Part shown: piece after piece, positions 44,549-53,235 of the stretch
Layout of the letters: each line of letters begins with the position of its first letter
Position numbering within the stretch: the first letter of the stretch is position 1
Source of the DNA: an uncultured Alphaproteobacteria bacterium
Lineage (GTDB): Bacteria > Pseudomonadota > Alphaproteobacteria > RF32 > CAG-239
Reading direction: 5' to 3'
Assembly: GCA_902464275.1 (NCBI GenBank)
Contig: CABQIK010000005.1
Coordinates: 22,389 to 86,388, forward strand
DNA: 64,000 nucleotides
Position numbers and translations under genes: made by a program
The notes under the pieces: model-generated
What the model saw: the letters and a program-made list of their open reading frames with translations, nothing else
What the model was told of the DNA's origin: nothing
Databases searched by the model: none

Positions 44549-45277
44549 ATGGAAACTAAATCTTATACTTCCGCAGTTGAACGGAGCGGCATAGACGAAG
44601 GTTTGCGCGGCTTTATGGTTAAAGTATATAACTATATGGCGGCCGGCTTATGCTTAACGGCTTTGGTCGCTTATTTAATTGCCAATACATCTTTAATTGA
44701 AGCATTTTTTAATATTAATCAAGCTGCCGGAACCGTTAGCTTGTCCGGCCTTGGTTGGCTTTTGTTAATTGCTCCGTTGATTATGATATTTGCGTTTCAG
44801 TGGGTTGTTACCAAAGGCACGGCAGCACAGGTAAACGGAGTGTTTTGGCTGTTTTCTGCGGTTATGGGCGCATCATTAACCCCAACCCTTTTAATGTATA
44901 CCGCTTCCAGTATGACCCGCGTGTTTTTAATTACCGCCGCTATGTTTGGCGCTATGAGCCTGTACGGCTATACTACTAAGCGCGATTTAACCGGTTTCGG
45001 TTCGTTTTTGATTATGGGCTTAATCGGCTTGATTATCGCCACGATTGTAAACTTCTTTATGCAAAGCGAAGCGATGTATTACGCATTGTCTTATATTGGG
45101 GTTGCCATTTTTGTGGGTTTAACCGCTTATGATACTCAGACGATTCGCAACATGTACGCATCTGCCGACAGCGATGATGTAGTTACCCGCAAAGCTGTTT
45201 CCGGAGCGCTTTCACTGTACCTTGATTTTATTAACTTGTTCTTGTACTTGTTAAGATTAATGGGCGATAGAAAATAA
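44549..45277 (+). CDS. Bax-inhibitor-1 (YccA/YbhL) family membrane protein
   Basis: 242 residues, ATG with GAGGAG upstream. Seven hydrophobic helices can be traced from about 31 to 240. The family signs are RVFLITAAMFGAMSLYGYTT and VGLTAYDTQTIRNMY, with the C-terminal SLYLDFINLFLYLLRLMGDR. The aspartate pair in the last helices is the proposed ion or pH switch in this family. In bacteria YccA modulates the FtsH protease; other members leak calcium. It is transcribed alone, between a promoter and a terminator. Confidence 0.9.
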   Translation: METKSYTSAVERSGIDEGLRGFMVKVYNYMAAGLCLTALVAYLIANTSLIEAFFNINQAAGTVSLSGLGWLLLIAPLIMIFAFQWVVTKGTAAQVNGVFWLFSAVMGASLTPTLLMYTASSMTRVFLITAAMFGAMSLYGYTTKRDLTGFGSFLIMGLIGLIIATIVNFFMQSEAMYYALSYIGVAIFVGLTAYDTQTIRNMYASADSDDVVTRKAVSGALSLYLDFINLFLYLLRLMGDRK

Positions 45278-45300
45278 TCTCTGAAAGTTTATAAAGAAAG

Positions 45301-45325
45301 AAGGCTCCGAATAATCGGAGCCTTT
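45301..45325. terminator. Bidirectional terminator between BI-1 and prepilin B genes
   Basis: Stem AAGGCTCCGA / TCGGAGCCTT around ATAA. It serves the plus-strand gene ending at 45277 and the minus-strand prepilin ending at 45333. T-runs are short in both directions (TTTAAT; CTTTCTTT). Confidence 0.75.
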
Positions 45326-45332
45326 AATGTAT

Positions 45333-46085
45333 TTAAAATTCTATTGATACCGAATAATGCCCTTGCTCACCGGCAGCAGTCCGGCAAATATCGTCAAGCT
45401 CGCTCAGCTTTAAGTCTTTAATATATCTTGTGCGCGAGCAACCCTGATAAGTGTGATTATCACCCAAATAACAGCCTTTTGAGGAAAACGTATCACCTTT
45501 ATAAGCTGAAACGGCTATCATGTCCAATTCGTGGTGCCATTCTTTGGCAATTAAATATAAGTTTTTACAAAGTTGAAAACCGCTTTCGTTTCTTTCTAAA
45601 TTGTAGGTACATAAAGTGATGCCTGTATCAGTATTGCGATGGTAAATATAGTATTCAGTTCCGAAAGCGTCTTTTATAAATCTATCATTACTGGTGTACA
45701 TTTCCTTTGGAATTTCACCAAGTTTTTTAAGCAACGGAACTACTTGATAATCAGAGACCGGCGCGTCGGCAGAAGCGGGATTAAGCATTAAGCTGCTTTT
45801 ATAGCGCACCATAGCGCCGATAACCTGATTAAGCTGTTCAGTTTGTTTGTTAAGTCTATACTTAAACATCGCTTTTCCGTAACCGCTTACCGCCCCGACT
45901 GACAGTACGCCGATTATTGCCAAAACCCCGAGCATTTCCACCATAGAACGACCTTGGGCCTGCGTATAATGGGCTCCTGCTAGGAATTTTGTCACTCGTG
46001 TACCTTTTTGTGTACAAGTCGCTCCAAAATCCCGTCGCATTAGCCACATTCTCCGCAGGCTTGGATTATTTTTTAAGATAAACAT
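45333..46085 (-). CDS. Type IV prepilin-like protein B with long leader
   Basis: 250 residues, ATG at 46085 with TGAGGAG upstream. The class III motif QGRSMVEMLGVLAIIGVLSV sits at about residues 44-63, so the leader is some 44 residues against six in prepilin A. The leader is basic (RRMWLMRRDF, KGTRVTKFL). The head domain has five or more cysteines, with the ending GCYLGDNHTYQGC similar in layout to prepilin A. The two genes also share upstream DNA. Whether the long leader is used or an internal start exists is unclear; no strong ribosome site was seen closer in. Confidence 0.85.
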   Translation of the reverse strand: MFILKNNPSLRRMWLMRRDFGATCTQKGTRVTKFLAGAHYTQAQGRSMVEMLGVLAIIGVLSVGAVSGYGKAMFKYRLNKQTEQLNQVIGAMVRYKSSLMLNPASADAPVSDYQVVPLLKKLGEIPKEMYTSNDRFIKDAFGTEYYIYHRNTDTGITLCTYNLERNESGFQLCKNLYLIAKEWHHELDMIAVSAYKGDTFSSKGCYLGDNHTYQGCSRTRYIKDLKLSELDDICRTAAGEQGHYSVSIEF

Positions 46086-46120
46086 CAGAAAATCTCCTCA
46101 AATTAGTTGTTTTGAAAAGA

Positions 46121-46179
46121 TTTTAGCTCGCGTTTTTTTTTTGCAATATTTACGAGTCCGTGCTGTGTATAAGTTGTAT
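46121..46179 (-). repeat. Shared prepilin leader, copy B
   Basis: 59 bp matching 36056-36113 apart from two mismatches and one extra base in the A-run (ten A here, nine in copy A). It ends 35 bp before the start of prepilin B, nearly the same distance as in copy A. The sequence between leader and ATG is not conserved except for TTTGAGGA. Confidence 0.8.
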
Positions 46180-46191
46180 TTAAACTTATTA

Positions 46192-46216
46192 AGTTGTTCG
46201 GAAATTCCGAACAACT
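46192..46216 (-). terminator. Hairpin after the zeta-toxin operon
   Basis: Perfect 10-bp stem AGTTGTTCGG / CCGAACAACT around five bases, 14 bp after the toxin stop at 46230. The following bases on the minus strand (TTAATAAG) lack a strong T-run, so termination may be partial. Confidence 0.5.
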
Positions 46217-46229
46217 AAATCTTTGTAAT

Positions 46230-47186
46230 CTATCTTTCGTGATTTTTGGGAGTAGGAGTTTTATAAGAAGTTTCTTTAGAATGTGGCGCTGTGCAAGTGT
46301 CGCTGTTTTTTACTTCATGTATCATATTATGAATATTGCTAAAACAGGTTTCATAGCGTTCATTTAAGTTTTTTTGCCTGACTTGTTGCTGTAAAGCTTG
46401 CAGATCTTCAATATATTCAGGTGATTCGCTGCGCTCTGTCATTTTTTTAAGCAACACATTGCAATCTTGCAATAAATCAGAAGCATCAGATGCTGATAAC
46501 GGTTTTTTACGTTCTTTTTTTATTGCATTTACAACATTTTTATCGCCGGTTTTAAATAATACATCACCGTTTCGGTTGCAAATTGTAATGGTATCATAAA
46601 GTTTTTCATTTTCAATTTTTTGCAAGGTGTCAAGCATGCCATGATATGCAGCGTCATGTGAAAAACGGTTGGTAAAACGCGCTATCGGATAATTTTCAAG
46701 CTGTTCTTGGTAACGGGCATAAATTGAAATACGGCTTTTAATTTCAGGTACGGCCATTGCCAATATATTAATTGTATAGTTTTCCGCTTGCAGATGTTTA
46801 ATGGTTTCGCAAATTTGTGTGGTGCGCATAGTGCCTTCAAAAATAATATTATAACGTCCTTTGATAGCGGCGTCAAAAACCTCAGAACCCCATGCCCTGA
46901 CATCAGGGTCGGTATAGGCGGCAAAGTCTTTATCATGGTTATCAAAAATTTCTTGCGCGTTAGGATGCTGAGTGCGAAATTCATCGCTGTTAATAACAAC
47001 AAAATTGCCATTGCCCAATTTATGATAGCTTTTTTCTGTTAAAATGCTTTTTCCGGCGCCGGGTTGTCCGCCTAAAATAAAGATTTGCGGATTAGCGGTT
47101 GCGGTTTTACCGTAAAATAAGTTGCGGCAAATTTTATTTAAAACAGCTTTATGCTGTTCATCGCTCAGTTTGTATTTATCGTACAT
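46230..47186 (-). CDS. Zeta-toxin-family kinase
   Basis: 318 residues. The P-loop GGQPGAGKS is at 39-47, followed by VVINSDEFRTQHP, the segment where zeta toxins place their catalytic Asp and substrate Arg, and by IIFEGTMRT. Zeta toxins phosphorylate UDP-N-acetylglucosamine and block cell-wall synthesis; some relatives act on other small molecules. The C-terminal 90 residues are a helical extension with DASDLLQDCNVLLKKMTERS. It overlaps the small upstream gene by 11 bp, a common toxin-antitoxin layout. Confidence 0.85.
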   Translation of the reverse strand: MYDKYKLSDEQHKAVLNKICRNLFYGKTATANPQIFILGGQPGAGKSILTEKSYHKLGNGNFVVINSDEFRTQHPNAQEIFDNHDKDFAAYTDPDVRAWGSEVFDAAIKGRYNIIFEGTMRTTQICETIKHLQAENYTINILAMAVPEIKSRISIYARYQEQLENYPIARFTNRFSHDAAYHGMLDTLQKIENEKLYDTITICNRNGDVLFKTGDKNVVNAIKKERKKPLSASDASDLLQDCNVLLKKMTERSESPEYIEDLQALQQQVRQKNLNERYETCFSNIHNMIHEVKNSDTCTAPHSKETSYKTPTPKNHER

Positions 47187-47466
47187 TCTTTTTCTTGCCT
47201 AAATAATACTCTTTTACTTCAGGGGCGTATTGTTCGTAAATTTTTTTCTGTATATCTTTATCGCCGCCGTACATACGGTCTCTTTCGGCGTATAAAATAA
47301 CCATTTCTTTGTTAAGGCGCGAGAGCAGTTCTTGGTTTTGCTCAGCTTCCGGTTTTTCTTCTTCGGCAAATATGCGCTGCATACATATTCCGATTCGCGC
47401 CGCCATAATTTCAATAGCTGTATCCATTTTTGCTAAACGCTGTGTTTCTGTTAAATGTTTTTCCAT
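47176..47466 (-). CDS. Candidate zeta antitoxin
   Basis: 96 residues, ATG with GAGGAAAA upstream. It is all helical and charged, with no DNA-binding motif. It is not an obvious epsilon antitoxin homologue by eye. It comes first in a two-gene operon with the zeta toxin and overlaps it by 11 bp. The antitoxin role is inferred from that position and size. Confidence 0.6.
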   Translation of the reverse strand: MEKHLTETQRLAKMDTAIEIMAARIGICMQRIFAEEEKPEAEQNQELLSRLNKEMVILYAERDRMYGGDKDIQKKIYEQYAPEVKEYYLGKKKNVR

Positions 47467-47482
47467 TTTTCCTCACTTACAA

Positions 47483-47510
47483 ACAATCCCTGCTTAAAAA
47501 CAGGGATTGT
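47483..47510 (-). terminator. Hairpin after topA
   Basis: Stem ACAATCCCTG / CAGGGATTGT, ten perfect pairs, with an 8-base loop. It begins 6 bp after the topA stop and just before the antitoxin ribosome site. The minus-strand tail TTGTAAG is a weak T-run. Confidence 0.6.
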
Positions 47511-47515
47511 AATAT

Positions 47516-49972
47516 TTATTTTTTAGCCGCCATAATTTTGAGCGCGTCTTCCAATGAAATTTCTTTGCCGTGCAATTCTTTCGGCAAAGCGTAATTGGTT
47601 TTGCCGCACTTAATATACGGCCCGTACCTGCCGTTTGCGAGCAAAATGTCGTTACCGTCTTTATTTTTGCCTAAAACTTTGGCTTCCGGCTTGGCGGCAA
47701 CGCCTTGCAAAATAGCGGCGGCGCGTTCGGCGGTAATGTTAAAAATGTTGTCATTGCCGGTTAATGAACGCGATTTTGTTCCCTGCTTAATATAAGGGCC
47801 GAATTTGCCGACATTAACTTCAATGCCGTTGCCCAAATCTTTCGGCAGGCTGATTAAGGTTACCGCCTGTTCAAAAGTCAGCTCTTCCGGTTTAATATTT
47901 TTCGGCAATGAGGCGCGCTTGGGCTTTTCGGTAGTGGCGGTGGCGTCTTCACCCCATTGCACATACCAGCCGTAGGGGCCTTTTTTAAGATAAACGTTCA
48001 GGGTTTTATATTCGCCTAAAAGCTTGTCTTCCGGTCTTTCGGGTTTTGGCGCTTCCGCTGATTGCGTTTCTTCATCTTTAATGTCGGTCAAAGGCTTGGT
48101 ATATTTGCATTCCGGATAATTTGAACAGCCTAAAAAGGCGCCGAATTTGCCGAGTTTAACGCTTAAATGCCCTTTGCCGCATTCCGGACACAAGCGCGGA
48201 TCGGAGCCGTCGGCTTTAGCCGGAAACAGGTGATAAGCCAAAACCTCATCAATTTTATTAATAACGTCTTTAACCTGCAAAGGCTGTACGGCGTCAACGT
48301 TTTTAATAAACTTAGCCCAAAAACCGGCAAGCAGCTTTTTCCAATCCATTGTGCCGGCGGAAACGTCATCTAAAAATTCTTCCAACTGCGCGGTAAAGTC
48401 ATATTCAACATATTTTTTGAAGTAGTTTTCCAAAAACACGGTAACGATTCGCCCGCGGTCTTCCGGTATAAAACGCAACTTTTCAACCCGAACATACTTG
48501 CGCTCTTGCAAAACCGCAATAATCGTGGCGTAAGTTGACGGACGCCCGATTCCGAGTTCTTCAAGCTTTTTAACCAAGCTGGCTTCGGTAAAGCGCGGCG
48601 GCGGGGTGGTAAAGTGCTGTTCGGGTTTAATCTCGCCTTTGTCAACCGCTTGTCCGGTTTCAACATTCGGCAGCAGCTGATTGTCGTCATCGTCATCAGA
48701 ATCATCTTTGCTTTCTTGGTATAATTTCAAAAAGCCGTCAAAAGCAATAACTTGTCCGTTGGCGCGGAGCAAAATTTGTTTATCGGCCGATTCCGAATCA
48801 ACGGTGACGCGGTCAAGCACTGCCGGATTCATTTGGCAGGCAACCGTGCGTTTCCAAATCAGCTCATATAATTTGTGCGCATCAGAGTCTAATTTGATTT
48901 CCATTTTTTTCGGAGTGTTCATTACATCGGACGGACGGATTGCCTCGTGCGCTTCTTGCGCATTCTTTGACTTGGTTTTGTATTCTTTGGCAACTTTGGG
49001 CAAATAAGCGTCGCCGAAATATTTTAAAATAGCGTCGCGGCATGCGGCAATCGCCTCTTTGGAAAGATTAACCGCATCGGTACGCATATAAGTGATAAAA
49101 CCGTCTTCATAAAGCTTTTGCGCTACCTGCATGGTTTTTTTAGCTGAAAAACGAAGCTTGCGGGCAGCTTCCTGCTGCAAGGTTGAGGTGGTAAACGGCG
49201 GCGCCGGATAGCGATTGGCTTTTTTGCGTTCCACATTGCAAACCGTAAAGTTTTGCGCCTCAATTTTAGCTTGCGCGGCAAGCGCTTTTTCTTTGGTGTT
49301 TAAGTCAAATTTTTCAAGCTTTTTGCCGTCCAGATTAATCAGATGCGAGGGAATTAAAGCTTTTTCGGAAGTTTGTAAATCAACGTCTACCGTCCAATAT
49401 TCTTCCGGTTTAAATTTTTCAATTTCATTTTCGCGGTCGCAGATTAAGCGCAGCGCAACCGACTGCACTCTTCCGGCTGATTTTGACCCCGGAAGCTTGC
49501 GCCACAACACCGGCGACAAGGTAAAGCCCACCAAATAGTCAAGCGCGCGGCGCGCCATGTAGGCTGAAACCAAGTTATCGTCAATGGAACGCGGATTTTT
49601 AATTGCTTCCGTTACGGCTGATTTTGTAATTTCATGAAAAACCACGCGCTCAATCTTTTTGCCGGCGATTTTTTTGCGGGCGGTGAGTTCTTCCAAAATA
49701 TGCCATGCAATAGCTTCTCCTTCTCTATCCGGGTCGGATGCGAGAATAACGGTGTCGCAATCTTTTAATGCCGCGATAATATCGTTAAGCCGTTTTTTAC
49801 CGCCGGAGCTTAACTCCCATGTCATATCAAAATCATGCTCAGGATTAACCGAGCCGTCTTTGCTTGGCAAATCGCGAATATGACCGAAGCTGGCCAGCAC
49901 TTTGTAATCTGAACCTAAATATTTGTTAATGGTTTTGGCCTTTGCCGGAGATTCTACAATAACTAATTTCAT
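47516..49972 (-). CDS. topA: DNA topoisomerase I
   Basis: 818 residues. It relaxes negative supercoils by cutting one strand. The TOPRIM domain opens with VESPAKAKTINKYLGSDYKV, and SDPDREGEAIAWH carries the metal-binding acids. The active-site Tyr is Y295 in GFITYMRTDAVNLS. One four-cysteine zinc domain is present (CPECGKG, then GCSNYPECKY). It is followed by lysine-rich C-terminal repeats with GPYGWYVQWG, KFGPYIKQG and RYGPYIKCG. The ATG overlaps the dprA stop as ATGA, so translation is coupled. Confidence 0.97.
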   Translation of the reverse strand: MKLVIVESPAKAKTINKYLGSDYKVLASFGHIRDLPSKDGSVNPEHDFDMTWELSSGGKKRLNDIIAALKDCDTVILASDPDREGEAIAWHILEELTARKKIAGKKIERVVFHEITKSAVTEAIKNPRSIDDNLVSAYMARRALDYLVGFTLSPVLWRKLPGSKSAGRVQSVALRLICDRENEIEKFKPEEYWTVDVDLQTSEKALIPSHLINLDGKKLEKFDLNTKEKALAAQAKIEAQNFTVCNVERKKANRYPAPPFTTSTLQQEAARKLRFSAKKTMQVAQKLYEDGFITYMRTDAVNLSKEAIAACRDAILKYFGDAYLPKVAKEYKTKSKNAQEAHEAIRPSDVMNTPKKMEIKLDSDAHKLYELIWKRTVACQMNPAVLDRVTVDSESADKQILLRANGQVIAFDGFLKLYQESKDDSDDDDDNQLLPNVETGQAVDKGEIKPEQHFTTPPPRFTEASLVKKLEELGIGRPSTYATIIAVLQERKYVRVEKLRFIPEDRGRIVTVFLENYFKKYVEYDFTAQLEEFLDDVSAGTMDWKKLLAGFWAKFIKNVDAVQPLQVKDVINKIDEVLAYHLFPAKADGSDPRLCPECGKGHLSVKLGKFGAFLGCSNYPECKYTKPLTDIKDEETQSAEAPKPERPEDKLLGEYKTLNVYLKKGPYGWYVQWGEDATATTEKPKRASLPKNIKPEELTFEQAVTLISLPKDLGNGIEVNVGKFGPYIKQGTKSRSLTGNDNIFNITAERAAAILQGVAAKPEAKVLGKNKDGNDILLANGRYGPYIKCGKTNYALPKELHGKEISLEDALKIMAAKK

Positions 49973-51114
49973 CGGTTTTTCCTGTTTCTTTTGTCTTTCA
50001 AAACTAAGGTGCTTCCGTTTACGCGTTCAATCACACCTTCAAGTTCCAGTTCGGTAATCAACATCATGGTTTGTTCGGCATTGCCTCCGCCGGTGCGGAT
50101 AAGTTCGTCAATGCCGATTCCCTCCGGCGGTATAAGCGCGGTTAATGCTGCGGTGCCGCCCTCTGCCGGTTCGGTTTTGGTTTGAGGGCAAATATTGTCA
50201 TTTTTTTGCGGTTTGTCAAGAGGCTTTACCGGCGATGTGTGCAGAGCATAGTTTTTAATCTGCTGATTTTGAGTTAAGCTTAAAGTTTGCAAAATGTCAT
50301 CGGCGTATTCGGTTAACAACGCGCCCTCGCGAATAAGTTTGTTGGCTCCGGCTGAGCGTCCGTCAAGCGGCGAACCTGGAACGGCAAATATGTCTTTGCC
50401 CTGCTCAAGCGCGGTGCGGGCAGTGATTAATGAGCCTGAATTTAATGAGGCCTCAACCACCAAAGTTCCGGCGCTTAATGCCGAAACCAAACGATTCCGG
50501 CGCGGAAAGTTGGCAACTTGCGGCGTTGTTCCGAGCACAAATTCTGAAATTACGCTGCCTTGTTCGCAAATTTGCTCATATAACGCCTTGTTTTCAGTCG
50601 GGTACGGAACATCAACGCCGGTGCCTAAAACGGCAATGGTCGCGCCTTGCTGTTCTTTGGCGTAAAGCGCGCCTTTATGAGCGGCGGCATCAATGCCTCG
50701 CGCCATGCCTGAGACAACAATCACATCATTTTGAGTTAAATCATAAGCAATTTTAGAGGCAATTTTGCGCCCGTTTACCGTGGCGTTGCGCGAGCCTACA
50801 ATAGAAATCATAACCGGATAATTCAAAATATCCGTCCGCCCTTTAACAAACAAAATCGGCGGCGCGTCATTAAGCTCGGCAATGTTTTGCGGATAAAGCT
50901 CGTCTGTGCGGGCAATAATCGCAATCTTCATCTGTTGTGCTTTTTTAAGCACATACTCCGCGTCTTTTCGCGGATATAAAACTTGTTTGGCGGATAAATA
51001 TTTCAGAGCCTCCGCGGCGGAGCCGTGTTTGTTCAAGAGCCTGTAAAAACTGACCGGCCCGATACCGTCAGAATTTATAAGTTGAATCCAATCAATAAGC
51101 TCTTGTTGTTTCAC
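49969..51114 (-). CDS. dprA: DNA-processing protein DprA
   Basis: 381 residues, GTG start. DprA loads RecA on incoming single-stranded DNA during transformation. The Rossmann-like core has SIVGSRNATVNGRKIASKIA, VSGMARGIDAAAHKGAL and VLGTGVDVPYPTENK, then FPRRNRLVSALSAGTLVVEA. The N-terminal helical part and a C-terminal winged-helix domain (LIPPEGIGIDELIRTGGG) complete the usual plan. The linker at about 285-320 is Pro/Lys-rich. It lies between plsY and topA, a common alphaproteobacterial order. Confidence 0.95.
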   Translation of the reverse strand: MKQQELIDWIQLINSDGIGPVSFYRLLNKHGSAAEALKYLSAKQVLYPRKDAEYVLKKAQQMKIAIIARTDELYPQNIAELNDAPPILFVKGRTDILNYPVMISIVGSRNATVNGRKIASKIAYDLTQNDVIVVSGMARGIDAAAHKGALYAKEQQGATIAVLGTGVDVPYPTENKALYEQICEQGSVISEFVLGTTPQVANFPRRNRLVSALSAGTLVVEASLNSGSLITARTALEQGKDIFAVPGSPLDGRSAGANKLIREGALLTEYADDILQTLSLTQNQQIKNYALHTSPVKPLDKPQKNDNICPQTKTEPAEGGTAALTALIPPEGIGIDELIRTGGGNAEQTMMLITELELEGVIERVNGSTLVLKDKRNRKNR

Positions 51115-51120
51115 GATAAG

Positions 51121-51768
51121 TTACTTCTTTGCTTTTTTAAATGAAATTTTGCTTTCTTCACCTTTAAGCAGGCGGGTAATATTGGCGTGGTGCTTCAAAA
51201 TTACCATTGCCACAATAATGGCGCAAAATACGGTGTAAATTTGCGGCAGGGTAAAAAAGGCAATAAACGGAACCGCCGCTGCGGCCGTTAAGGCTGAAAG
51301 TGAAGAATAACGGAATATAAACGCCATGGCAAGCCAAATGCCTAAAGCCGATAAGGCGAGCGGCCAGTGAATTACAAGCAGCAAACCGAAAGCCGATGAC
51401 ACGCCTTTACCGCCCTTAAATTTTAACCAAACCGGAAACATGTGGCCGATAACTCCGCACAAACCGGCAATCATGGCGGCTAACACGGCGGTTGAAGCCG
51501 GCAGTCCGAATACAAAACAAAGCTCATTCGGCACTAGCTCTTTTGCCAAATATGCGGCAAAACCGGCCTTAAAAGCATCTAAAATAACCGTAAGGAGCGC
51601 CAGAGTTTTATTGCCGGTGCGCAATACGTTGGTGGCGCCGATGTTGCCGGAGCCGATTTTGCGAATATCGCCGTATCCGGCCAAGCGGGTTAAAACCAAG
51701 CCGAACGGAATTGAGCCGAGCAGATATCCTCCCAAAGCGCATAAAATAAAAATTGCGATAAAACTCAT
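51121..51768 (-). CDS. plsY: Acyl-phosphate:glycerol-3-phosphate acyltransferase PlsY
   Basis: 215 residues, ATG with AAGGAG upstream. It adds the first acyl chain to glycerol 3-phosphate, using the product of GpsA (encoded in this window). The conserved loops are GSIPFGLVLTRLAGYGDIRK with GSGNIGATNVLR, and the glycine-lysine motif KFKGGKGVSSAFG. Five or so membrane helices are evident. The basic C-terminus KKAKK is cytoplasmic. It diverges from pyrH over a 170-bp gap. Confidence 0.95.
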   Translation of the reverse strand: MSFIAIFILCALGGYLLGSIPFGLVLTRLAGYGDIRKIGSGNIGATNVLRTGNKTLALLTVILDAFKAGFAAYLAKELVPNELCFVFGLPASTAVLAAMIAGLCGVIGHMFPVWLKFKGGKGVSSAFGLLLVIHWPLALSALGIWLAMAFIFRYSSLSALTAAAAVPFIAFFTLPQIYTVFCAIIVAMVILKHHANITRLLKGEESKISFKKAKK

Positions 51769-51937
51769 GTTTTTCTCCTTGTGCTTTTAATATTATCGTC
51801 ACTATAAACACAATATCAGTTTAATTTCAATCATTTTATCAATTTTACCATAAATTGTTGACCGCTTGCAAAAATATGGTGACAAATCGGTTAAAGTAGG
51901 TCAATATAAAGCAAATTTGCAAAGAAAGGTGTGTTTG

Positions 51938-52648
51938 ATGAAGCCGCAATATAAACGAATTTTACTCAAGCTTTCGGGCGAAGGTCTGATGGGCGATAAA
52001 GAATTTGGCGTTTCGCCTGAGGTTGTGCGGAGCTTGGCCGAGCAGATAAAGCAAATTCATGAACTCGGAACCGATGTGTGTATTGTTATCGGCGGCGGCA
52101 ACATTTTCCGCGGCGCCAAAGAGGCGGCTAAAGGTATGGACAGAAGCGTTGCTGACCAAATAGGTATGCTCGCCACGGTTATGAACTCGTTATTTTTGCA
52201 AGACGCTTTAATTAAAGTCGGGGTGCCGGCTAAGCTTGTGTCGGGTTTGCGTATTCCGCAGGCGTGTGAAGATTATTCGTACCGCAAGGTTATGTCATAT
52301 TTGCAAAATCGCGAGGTAGTAATTTTTGCCGCCGGCACCGGCAGTCCGTATTTTACCACTGATACCGGCGCGGCTTTGCGCGCGGCGGAAATGGGGTGCG
52401 ACGCGTTGCTTAAATCAACTCAGGTTGACGGCGTTTATGATTCTGACCCGCGTGTTAACCCGAATGCAAAGCGTTTTGACGTTTTAAGTTATGATGAAGT
52501 AATTAAAAAAGAGCTGAAAGTTATGGATATTTCGGCGGTTGTCCTTGCCAAAGAAAATAAAGTGCCGATAATTATATTTAATCAACATGAAGGCGCCGCT
52601 TTGCTAAAAGCGGTGTGCGCTGAAGGAAAGTTTACAATAATTAAATAG
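51938..52648 (+). CDS. pyrH: UMP kinase
   Basis: 236 residues. The ATG at 51938 has AAAGG upstream; an earlier in-frame start would add 24 residues not found in the family. It makes UDP from UMP. Motifs: KRILLKLSGEGLMG at the N-terminus, VIGGGNIFRG, and AAGTGSPYFTTDTGAALRAA, where aspartates bind the nucleotide. DGVYDSDPRVNPNAKRF is also conserved. It is followed 14 bp later by frr. rpsB-tsf, which often precede it, are not present. Confidence 0.97.
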   Translation: MKPQYKRILLKLSGEGLMGDKEFGVSPEVVRSLAEQIKQIHELGTDVCIVIGGGNIFRGAKEAAKGMDRSVADQIGMLATVMNSLFLQDALIKVGVPAKLVSGLRIPQACEDYSYRKVMSYLQNREVVIFAAGTGSPYFTTDTGAALRAAEMGCDALLKSTQVDGVYDSDPRVNPNAKRFDVLSYDEVIKKELKVMDISAVVLAKENKVPIIIFNQHEGAALLKAVCAEGKFTIIK

Positions 52649-52662
52649 AAACAGAGGAAAAT

Positions 52663-53226
52663 ATGTCTGATTTTAACACAATTAAAAATGATACAAAGGC
52701 CAGAATGGATAAAACTCTGGAATCTTTGCGCGCTGATTTTGCCGGTTTGCGTGCCGGCCGCGCTCATGCCAGTTTGCTTGACGGCATTATGGTTGAAGCT
52801 TACGGAAACTTAACTCCGATTTCGCAAGTCGGTACGGTGAGCGTGCCGGATCCGCGCACGTTGTCGGTCAGCGTTTGGGATAAAAGTTTGGCTAAAAGCG
52901 TTGAAAAAGCTTTGCGCGAGAGTGACTTAGGGCTTAATCCGGCTTCAGACGGAACGTTAATCCGTATTCCGATTCCGCCGCTCAGCGAAGAGCGTCGCAA
53001 AGAACTTGGTCGTATTGCCGGAAAGTACAGCGAACAAAACAAAGTTGCTATCCGTAATATTCGCCGCGATGCTTTAGATGAAATTAAAAAACTCAAAAAA
53101 GACAATCTGATTTCGGAAGATGAAGAAAAAAGATTTGAAAATGAAGTTCAGAAACTGACTGATGAAGCTGTGCGCAAGGTTGATGAAATGCTTGCTGCCA
53201 AAGAAAAAGATATTATGCAGGTGTAG
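52663..53226 (+). CDS. frr: Ribosome recycling factor
   Basis: 187 residues, standard length. It splits the post-termination ribosome with EF-G. The family segments are FAGLRAGRAHASLLDGIMVE, AYGNLTPISQVGTVSVPDPR, and RIPIPPLSEERRKEL. Two helical arms rich in charge frame a small beta domain. ATG with AGAGGAAA upstream. It is in the pyrH-frr-uppS order. Confidence 0.97.
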   Translation: MSDFNTIKNDTKARMDKTLESLRADFAGLRAGRAHASLLDGIMVEAYGNLTPISQVGTVSVPDPRTLSVSVWDKSLAKSVEKALRESDLGLNPASDGTLIRIPIPPLSEERRKELGRIAGKYSEQNKVAIRNIRRDALDEIKKLKKDNLISEDEEKRFENEVQKLTDEAVRKVDEMLAAKEKDIMQV

Positions 53227-53235
53227 GAATGGGCA

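Noticed and set aside
45955..46080. An insertion element or palindromic repeat inside prepilin B
   Set aside because: The segment has only a short direct repeat (GTGTAC twice) and no terminal inverted repeats or target duplication. Kept only as a weak suggestion.
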